From positions 130,663,708 through 130,727,707 of the forward strand of contig OX328132.1 of assembly GCA_946811695.1 (NCBI GenBank): a DNA stretch of 64,000 bases, in the 5' to 3' direction. The translations under genes were made by a program, and so were the position numbers. The DNA is from Gonocerus acuteangulatus (lineage: Eukaryota > Arthropoda > Insecta > Hemiptera > Coreidae). The stretch's first letter is position 1. The number at the start of each line of letters is the position of its first letter. The notes below the pieces were generated by a model. That model made no database searches. It was not told the DNA's origin and saw only the letters and a program-made list of their open reading frames with translations. This document shows, in pieces, positions 57,340-64,000 of the stretch.

Positions 57340-57503
57340 TATACATATATATATATATATATATACAAATTTGAACCACCGTTATTTTCGGTCTCTAGGG
57401 GTTCTGAAACGCGAAATTTTCTAGTCGGCACTTCTGGATTGTTTCATTGTATCAACGCTATAAGCGGGGTTCCTCCCTATGGGGGAGGGAGGAACCGCGC
57501 TAA
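56254..57503 (+). repeat. Hairpin-ended repeat family, copy 10 (nested, both ends)
   Basis: The element starts GTCCGTCTCGCAGGACTGC and ends GGAGGGAGGAACCGCGCTAA. It sits in the middle of copy 9. The uninterrupted target is preserved near 9165, where ACAAAAATAAAAAGCAATAA is continuous. This defines both ends to within a run of A residues. A TA tract lies at 57287-57365. Length is 1250 bp. Confidence 0.9.
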
Positions 57504-57535
57504 AAGCAATAAAAAACTAAGGGAAAGAGACAAAA

Positions 57536-58350
57536 GTCCGACTCGCAGGAACTGCGTCATCTTAGCGCGGTTCAGTTTTTATCCCTAGTGTCATTTGGGA
57601 AGATTGAAATAGAAACCGTCATTATTTTGGTTCAACCTTTCCCCCGTAAACAAAGGGCCCGATACCAAGGGGCAGCGTACCCTTATACCTGGAATCCAAC
57701 CAACACTGGCCAACCCCACTATTACAAATAGTTATTTCAAATATCAAAAGAAATATCAAAATGTTTCTAATTTTCTTGATTTATTCTACAGTAATACTAC
57801 TTCTATAAATAAATGCAATAAAAAAAACAATAACCCATTAAAATGTGAGCTAAACAACTACGAAAACCCGGTCATAAAAACAAAACAAACACATTTGAAG
57901 TTTTAAGCACTTATTTCTCCGATTGACAATGCCTAATCAAAAATTAATTTAGAATCTTTTTTGTAGAGAATTTAGTAAGCTTTCGAATGGTAAACTTTTG
58001 CTTCGCAAGATTCTCAACCGTTTTAGAGATATTAAGGAAAATTTACAAAGTTACCAAAACTTTTCATGACTGTTAATAAAATATTTTATTCTAACCCTTC
58101 CTTTAACTCCAAACGTAACCAAAATTTCAACAAATTAGTTTTGATGAAAGTTGAACATGCAGAAAATGTTTCAACTGAATCCCATGATTCTAAGTACCCA
58201 AACCAAAAACGGTATTCAACAACTATTTTTCCAATTTTCTCGAAAACGGTTAAAGCTATCGCCTTAAAAATGGTTTCATTTGTTTTCCTTTGCCAAGGAG
58301 CCTATAAAACGAGTACTTGCAAGCATATGAAGTAAGCGGAACGATTTTTT
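57536..58350 (+). repeat. Hairpin-ended repeat family, copy 11 (right end lost)
   Basis: The copy begins GTCCGACTCGCAGGAACTGC directly after GGGAAAGAGACAAAA, so it is inserted in the continuation of copy 9. The uninterrupted form of that target is visible near 21782. The body is readable to about 58350, where unrelated sequence starts. No hairpin end is present. Confidence 0.8.
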
Positions 58351-59593
58351 TCCACTGTGGAATGGCGGCAGAATGGACGCTGCACATCTTACATCCTGCA
58401 GTGCTCTCAGACCCCAGAGTTCGACAACACGAATTTGTTGCTTTCCCCCCTGTACTGGTCTACGAGGCGCTTGATGGCTGAATTGCCTTGTATCATTTTA
58501 GGAATGACTAAAATCATAGCAACACAATGACCATATGAGAGTTGTTCACTACTAACCTGTCAGCTAGGTCTTGGAGCTTCATCTTGGTTCATGAGTTAAA
58601 TATATTCTATATACTAGTGAATATATACATTTTTAAGTGTGTTTTACTTTCTCTTTAAGGACATCTGAATCTGGTTCTTATATCTATGCAATAATAGTAT
58701 TTTCCAAGCAAGATTAACAACTGCAATTTAACACATGCAATTTTAGATACACAACACTGCCTCAAACACACAACACTGAAAACACATCTTAAGATTAAAC
58801 TCGCACAATTCAATTATACTCTAAGGGCGGAGATGACCAAACAGTTTTCTGCCCTTAAACCACCAACCTAACCTAACCTATATACTAGTGGACGAACGGA
58901 ATTATGGAAACTCCAAGGGTCCCGACAACTGTTATCAACAATTTTGCAGATTGTCTTGGGGAAATCTTGAAAATTTAGCATTCCAACATTTCTAACTACT
59001 ATCCCTACCCCAGCAACATATTAAATCCGCTAACAACAACAACTAATTTATTAATTTTAGTTAACTGACTGCTGACAGCAATAAACTGTATCTGCAAAGT
59101 CTCCGATCCAATTAGGCTGAAAAGGTTTGCTGAGTTAGGAGCTTCACCGCAAGAAGTCTTTTACTTGTAGACGTACGGGTAAAGGAAACTTGTTGTAATC
59201 TACTTACTGAGTAAGGGAAGAGGTGCCACGTCAAACTTGGCACTTTTCAACTCCTTGTCATTAAGGCTTCATCTTATGCCCAATTGAGGCGTGAAAAGAA
59301 ATTACGATATTGGAAAGAAAATGGCGGTGTACTTACGCAGTCTTATTAAGTTAGACCTTTTCCTTTCTTTGTCTGTGTAAAGGCAGATAACAACTGTATT
59401 GCGTGATCTAATGACGTGAAATGTGTTCGTAATCAATTTGCATGATGATTAAAATGTGCCCGCTATTCAAATAATAATCCTCCTAATAAATATATACTTC
59501 AGGCGGAAAGTCAATAAAACAGAATTAACCGCGTCAATTCTTTTATCAATATCAGCTCTAAAACAGAATTTGCTTGGATGATTGTAGAGAAGT
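58351..59593. other. Mostly unassigned stretch with a LINE-tail relic
   Basis: No gene is recognised. Apart from the tail relic at 58700-58883 the sequence shows nothing that I can classify. Confidence 0.45.
58700..58883 (+). mobile_element. Possible LINE 3' end with (CCTAA) tail
   Basis: CTAAGGGCGGAGATGACC and CTGCCCTTAAACC form a short stem often seen near LINE 3' ends. The segment ends AACCTAACCTAACCTA. No coding part is attached. The tail equals about three units of the arthropod telomere repeat, which may be coincidence. Confidence 0.35.
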
Positions 59594-60170
59594 GAGTGCG
59601 CAGATCACGGGTAACAGGACTTTTTAGCTTGTATAAAGGAACCAGAGCGTGTGGACAGATTACGTGTAACAGGACTTTCTAGTTTGTATAAAGGAACCAG
59701 AGCGATTGCGCAGATCACGTTTGATAGGACGTTTTAGCTTGTATAAAGGAACCAGAGCTAGTGCACAGATCACGTGTAGCAGGACTTTTTAGCTTGTATA
59801 AAGGAACCAGAGCGTGTGCACAGATTACGTGTAACAGGACTTTCTAGTTTGTATAAAGGAACCAGAGCGATTGCGCAGATCACGTTTGATAGGACTTTTT
59901 AGCTTGTATAAAGGAACCAGAGCTAGTGCACAGATCACGTGTAGCAGGACTTTTTAGCTTGTATAAAGAAACCAGAGCGTGTGCACAGATTACGTGTAAC
60001 AGGACTTTCTAGCTTGTATAAAGGAACCAGAGCGATTGCGCAGATCACGTTTGATAGGACTTTTTAGCTTGTATAAAGGAACCAGAGCTAGTGCACAGAT
60101 CACGTGTAGCAGGACTTTTCAGCTTGTATAAAGGAACCAGAGCGAGTGCACATATCAGGTGTGACATATC
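59594..60170. repeat. 55-bp tandem repeat with 165-bp higher-order structure
   Basis: GTATAAAGGAACCAGAGC occurs ten times at exact 55-bp spacing from 59631 to 60126. After the first unit, three subtypes follow strictly in the order A-B-C three times: A (ACAGATTACGTGTAACAGG), B (GCAGATCACGTTTGATAGG), C (ACAGATCACGTGTAGCAGG). The higher-order unit is therefore 165 bp. Confidence 0.97.
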
Positions 60171-60269
60171 GCGTCTGTTGTTTGTCGCGTAAGTATGTTT
60201 AGTTAGTTGCGTGCGTGTGCGTATTATTAGAAGGTCACGATAGAGTGCGTGTTCTTGTATTAGGATTCA

Positions 60270-60570
60270 CCTCACTTATCACAGCGAGTGTGAATAGGGT
60301 TACTGTTCCGCTTAACACAGCGGTGAAGGAAAGAGGGAGACAAGAAAGGTGAGAGGAAGACGACCGCTTAACACAGCGGACGAGGATATCTACTTAGCAC
60401 AGTGAGGAAGGTAGGTGTAGGATAACCGCTTAGCACAGTGGGGGAGAACCTCACTTACGTAGCACAGCGAGGGGAGCTAGGAGAAGAAGGAGACCGCTTA
60501 ACACAGCGGGGGAAAATCTCACATAACACAGCGAGGGGAGCTAGGAGAAGGAGGCCGCTTAACACAGCGG
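60270..60570. repeat. Array of short hairpins (CCGCT...AGCGG and CTCAC...GCGAG)
   Basis: CCGCTTAACACAGCGG or close variants occur near 60310, 60363, 60426, 60491 and 60550. Related CTCAC-TTA-CACAGCGAG forms lie near 60271, 60390, 60449 and 60516. The two types alternate. In each, the outer bases pair around a TTA(A/G)CAC loop, and one variant (CCGCTTAGCACAGTGG) keeps pairing through a G-T wobble. Spacers are purine-rich and also repeat (GGGGAGCTAGGAGAAG). Confidence 0.8.
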
Positions 60571-60684
60571 TAAGACTAGAGAAGGTCAGGGTAAATAAGA
60601 AAACAGGTGTAGAGAGAAAGTAGGTTTATTGGAATGAGGCAGAGAGAGATGTAGTGGAGAGAGGAGAGAGGAGCAACCTATTAT

Positions 60685-61314
60685 TTATCACATAAATAAT
60701 CATTCTACAAGTTTTCATGCCTGAGTAACTGGAACGCTACATCCCGGGCTATTATACCTCTCGGTATCTTCGGTAGTCTCGGAAGGGAGTGGCGAGAGCG
60801 CATTCGTGACTCCCCACTACCCACGAGGGAGTGGAGGGGCTGGTGGGCCGGTATATAAGCCAGCTCTCAGCAGCTAGAGGCAGAGGTTACTAACAATTTC
60901 CCAGTCGTTCAGTTTAATGCCTACCACCAGTGGAGACTGGTTTTTATATCAACAATTACTTATTTTTACCAGCCTTCAAATGTGCCACGCACAACATAAG
61001 GCAGTCCTGTCTCTTTTCCACCCCGCAGTGTTTAATCTCATTGCAGTTGCACTTGCGCAGTTTTTCTTTTTTCTTTTTTGTTTTTCGCTCGTTTAATTGG
61101 ATTAGGAAAAAAAAAAAGAGGCAGAGGTCTCCAAGGGGCTGTGTACCTTGGAGACCTCTGCCTCTATTTTTTTTTTCTAGAATGGTATAATAGCCCGGGA
61201 TGTAGCGTTCCAGTTACTCAGGCATGAAAACTTGTAGAATGGTATAATAGCCCGGGATGTAGCGTTCCAGTTACTCAGGCATGAAAACTTGTAGAATGAT
61301 TATTTATGTGATAA
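60685..61314. mobile_element. Inverted-repeat element with duplicated right arm
   Basis: The left arm (60686-60758) is almost perfectly complementary to the right arm (61241-61313). Shared strings include AACGCTACATCCCGGGCTAT and TTTTCATGCCTGAGTAACTG. A second partial copy of the right arm lies directly inside it at 61184-61240, a 57-bp tandem duplication. The 425-bp interior has no protein remnant. It holds a TATA-like GTATATAAGC at 60851-60860 and a perfect hairpin. High arm identity suggests recent formation. Confidence 0.85.
61107..61176. repeat. Perfect hairpin, 20-bp GC-rich stem plus A/T extension
   Basis: AGAGGCAGAGGTCTCCAAGG (61117-61136) is the exact complement of 61146-61165, with a 9-base loop GGCTGTGTA. 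An A-run before it and a T-run after extend the pairing by about ten more bases. In plus orientation the T-run follows the stem directly. Confidence 0.95.
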
Positions 61315-61316
61315 AA

Positions 61317-62255
61317 ATGAGAGTTTCACAAATCAGCTGACTTACAAGTTGTATGATGTACGTGAGCTGTGCATGTAAACACGTTGGAAAATGAAATGTT
61401 TCAAATCATTTCCTGACAGTAAAATAAATCATGATAAGCTGCTTTGGAAATGGTATAAAGATCGTCAGCTGCAGCATTTTAAGTACAGAGCGAGTATTCA
61501 ACCTCACATACTTACAGTCAGTGAATTACAATGTGTTACCTAAATATGGACTGTTTATACGGAGGAAGACGCGGATAATCTAATCAAGCTAGATATTGTC
61601 AAGACCATATACACAACAGTTCTTAAGAAAACTGAAAAAAACCTGTTTTTTTTTCTTGGTATTTTCGGATATATATTTTTATATTTCTCGAAGCCGCTTA
61701 GAAAACCTAGTAAATGTAACGTAGCTTTTCGAAAGCTTATGAAAACGCGACCGCGCTTGCTGTTTTTCTATTCATTGCCAATGCATAAGGAATAGATTTC
61801 ATGAGAAATCAAGGCTGAGATTGAGCCAGAAAGTTAAAATGATTACGCCCATTTAAACACTACATCCCAGTCTATATAGGAACCGGAGCGAATCCACAGA
61901 GTTCTCCTGGCTTCCTTAGTCCAAATAAACCTTATATACAAGAATATTTTTAAGTCCTTCACCTCCTATAAAATATTTTTCAATTTGATGTTAATGAGTT
62001 TTACTGTGCGGACGCCAAGGATCCGGAAAAGAGGATTATTCACTTTGAAGGGTAAATGTGGATTATTTCCTGACTAAAGGAAGGTCGGTGTTGAGAAAGG
62101 GAGCATTTATCCACTCCCTCCCTTGGAAAAACTCAGCATAAACTCCCATTACCGGTACAGCTCAGGTTTCGCAGCTCCTCTTAATCGCTTTTCCCCTTCT
62201 ACTCCTGGTAAACAACTCCCGGCTCGAATAACCTCTGCTGTAACGGTCTCTTATA
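61317..62255. other. Unassigned non-coding stretch
   Basis: No gene, repeat or RNA was recognised. Open frames are short and lack domain-like patterns. Confidence 0.5.
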
Positions 62256-63600
62256 CAGTAGAACATAGATAATTCCAACCCCTAGGGACCGATAAAAAAG
62301 TTCCAATTATCCAAAATTAGAATTATAAAAGTTTTCGAAAATAAAGGGCTAAAACATCCAACTTCATATTTTCACATTTTTTAATTTAAAGAAAATACAT
62401 TTTATTTAAAGAAAAACAAACATTTCATGAATTGAGGATTACGTAAATAAGTTTTTATAGATATATTTCTTTATTGATTATTACATCCTGTATATAAATA
62501 CATCTGGTAATATGATGAATGATACAATATGGAAGTTCTGTGCTCAAGGCCTTCCAACTTCATCCTCGATTAGCGCCAGAATCCTCGATTGAAAGGTGCC
62601 TACACAAGCTCCCTTCTGCTCCGACCAGTGGCTGGAGTCGAAGAGAGATCGGTGAGCCACAGAAAATTGTCGCACTTGAATAAAGAGAAAGCCTTTGCTA
62701 ACACTTCACTTGGTCACTGCAGCAGATCTCTAGGCCAATGTCTTTTGAGTCGCCTGGGTGGAGAGATTGGGTGGGTGGCACTTGATAGGGAGAGGACTTC
62801 AGGATTTTGATGAGCGGAAAGTAAATAAGTAATAAACGTAAGTAATAAACGTAAATAAGTAATAAATAATTAATATAAAAGTGAAAATAAAAGTCTATTG
62901 TTTTGAAAAGAAGTCATTTTCATGGGCAAGAATTTTTTATTTATTTTTCAGGTAAGGCCTTGGCAATTTCACATTTTTTCTTTATTCCTTTTTCAACTTC
63001 TTTAATCGCAGCTATTTTCTCTGACAACGTTAAAGTTTTATAACCTCTATGCTTCGAAATCTAAAATCAACAAATCACTGAACTGCACTGTACACCATAA
63101 ATTCAAGGCACAAACAATACAACAGATCTTGGACTGACTTCTAACTGAATAAGAAGGGCTCATAGCTTTAGTTTCGAAGCCCTTATAATGAAATAAAAAA
63201 ACAATAACTGAATATTGAACTGGGATGGTGGAAGGGAATTCTAGGATAAAACTACAGGATGTAACTATAACAACCCCTGGAAGGGAGGAAGCGCGACACT
63301 TTGCAGAACTCCTAGAGTCCAAGAACTAGACTATGAGACCGCCGCGCTTCTATGTCCGTATCTTACTATCCTTTTTACCCGAGGGGAGAATATTTTTGCA
63401 AGATTTAAGATTGACCGCCTCTCTGTCCACTTCCCATTATAGGCAGAGACTCGTAAAAAATTCGAATTATCCAAAATTTTATTCGAATTAACCACGATTT
63501 TTTTACATTGTTTATGCCCTAAATTCTAGGGACCGAGAGAAATATTCGAATAAAAGACGATTTCGAATTATCGAAGTTCGAATTATCCATGTTCCACTGT
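62256..63600. mobile_element. pogo/Tigger-like DNA transposon, degraded
   Basis: The left end CAGTAGAACATAGATAATTC is matched by an inverted right end finishing GAATTATCCATGTTCCACTG. Both are flanked by TA (62254-62255 and 63601-63602), the target duplication of Tc1/mariner-type elements. A second inner set of GAATTATC-type motifs lies at both ends. These ends are typical of the pogo/Tigger branch. The 1345-bp interior keeps a minus-strand DNA-binding domain relic, so this is an internally deleted element. Confidence 0.9.
62941..63054 (-). pseudogene. Tigger/pogo transposase N-terminal helix-turn-helix relic
   Basis: The minus strand reads YKTLTLSEKIAAIKEVEKG followed by CEIAKA, then a stop. 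This is the CENP-B/pogo-type helix-turn-helix that binds the transposon ends. The catalytic DDE domain is absent or beyond recognition. Position and strand fit an element whose transposase was read right to left. Confidence 0.8.
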
Positions 63601-64000
63601 ACTTTAAAACTCCGACGTCATCAGGCCAATAGCTCTCGTATTGAATGTGTGCATCTCAATGCTGGTGGTATTGTTAGCACTATTATGCCTTTTAGCAGGG
63701 CCGCCACATCTCAGAGCCGGGCCCGGGACCAGATCACGGGCCCCCTTCTCGAAGCCGGGCCCCCACTTCTCAGAGCCAGACTGAAAATTCTAGTACTTTT
63801 CTATAGGACTTTGGACTTTCTAGTACTTTGCTATAGGACTTTGGACTTTCTAGTACTTTGCTATAGGACTTTGGAGACATAAAAGCCGACAATCGGTGCA
63901 GTAAAGGTCACTTTCGGTGCTTGTAGTTTTATTACGACTCCTAATGAAATATACTATTCTGGGAGTGCACTTGTTTTGTCGTTTATGTACATTAAAAAAA
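63601..64000. other. Window edge, unassigned, with a GC-rich patch
   Basis: A GC-rich patch (63695-63775) repeats AGCCGGGCCC-like strings and CTTCTC(A/G)(A/G)AGCC, perhaps the end of a DNA transposon. No gene is supported. Confidence 0.4.
63788..63877. repeat. 30-bp tandem repeat, three copies
   Basis: CTAGTACTTT begins at 63790, 63820 and 63850, each followed by (T/G)CTATAGGACTTTGGA. The array is short and nearly perfect. Confidence 0.92.

Noticed and set aside
63047..63322. 91-codon minus-strand frame in the pogo-like element
   Set aside because: It is out of frame with the transposase relic and has no recognisable pattern.

Overview
This window looks like nuclear DNA of an arthropod, probably an insect. 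It is AT-rich with long (TA)n tracts. It holds one spliced host gene fragment and a dense, nested pile of retrotransposons, DNA transposons, tRNA-derived SINEs and tandem repeats. Nothing suggests bacterial, organelle or free viral DNA. The species cannot be named from the sequence.

Host gene: the only convincing host gene is on the minus strand near the left end. It is the terminal coding exon of a two-pore-domain potassium channel (4864-5738). It starts inside the first selectivity filter at a clear splice acceptor, so the upstream exons lie at higher coordinates or beyond the window. Much of 5.7-64 kb may therefore be its intron, although I found no upstream exon.

Mobile elements: a GC-rich Ty3/gypsy LTR retrotransposon (26082-33555) has nearly identical LTRs and a tRNA-Leu-type primer site. 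It carries gag, protease, RT-RNase H, integrase and a third ORF that looks envelope-derived. Three in-frame stops and one frameshift break it. A solo LTR (11661-12480) has a perfect 5-bp target duplication. Jockey-type LINE copies lie at 14.2, 16.6-20.4, 25.7, 39.0-40.3 and 52.7-54.8 kb. LINEs with a C-terminal RNase H lie at 36.1-38.9 (minus) and 48.7-50.4 kb. Another LINE fragment is at 9.5-10.6 kb. A pogo/Tigger-like element with TA duplications is at 62256-63600, and several MITE-like inverted-repeat elements are present.

The dominant repeat: one family of about 1-1.5 kb recurs at least ten times. Its left end begins GTCCGACTCGCAGGAACTGC. An inner motif TTAGCGCGGTTCC is repeated inverted at the right end, next to a GC-rich hairpin, and a variable (TA)n tract lies near that end. 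Copies insert into one another, and the gypsy element, the solo LTR and a SINE landed inside copies, so insertion order can be read. The architecture resembles helentron-associated non-autonomous elements, but that is inference.

Tandem repeats: arrays with units of 15/16 (31), 70, 47, 33, 109, about 32, 76 (tRNA-like), 55 (165-bp higher order) and 30 bp are spread across the window. The most unusual is a SINE-like unit with about six head-to-tail tRNA-Glu-like heads (47757-48248). Next is a field of small hairpins CCGCTTAACACAGCGG beside an inverted-repeat element carrying a perfect 20-bp-stem hairpin (60270-61314).
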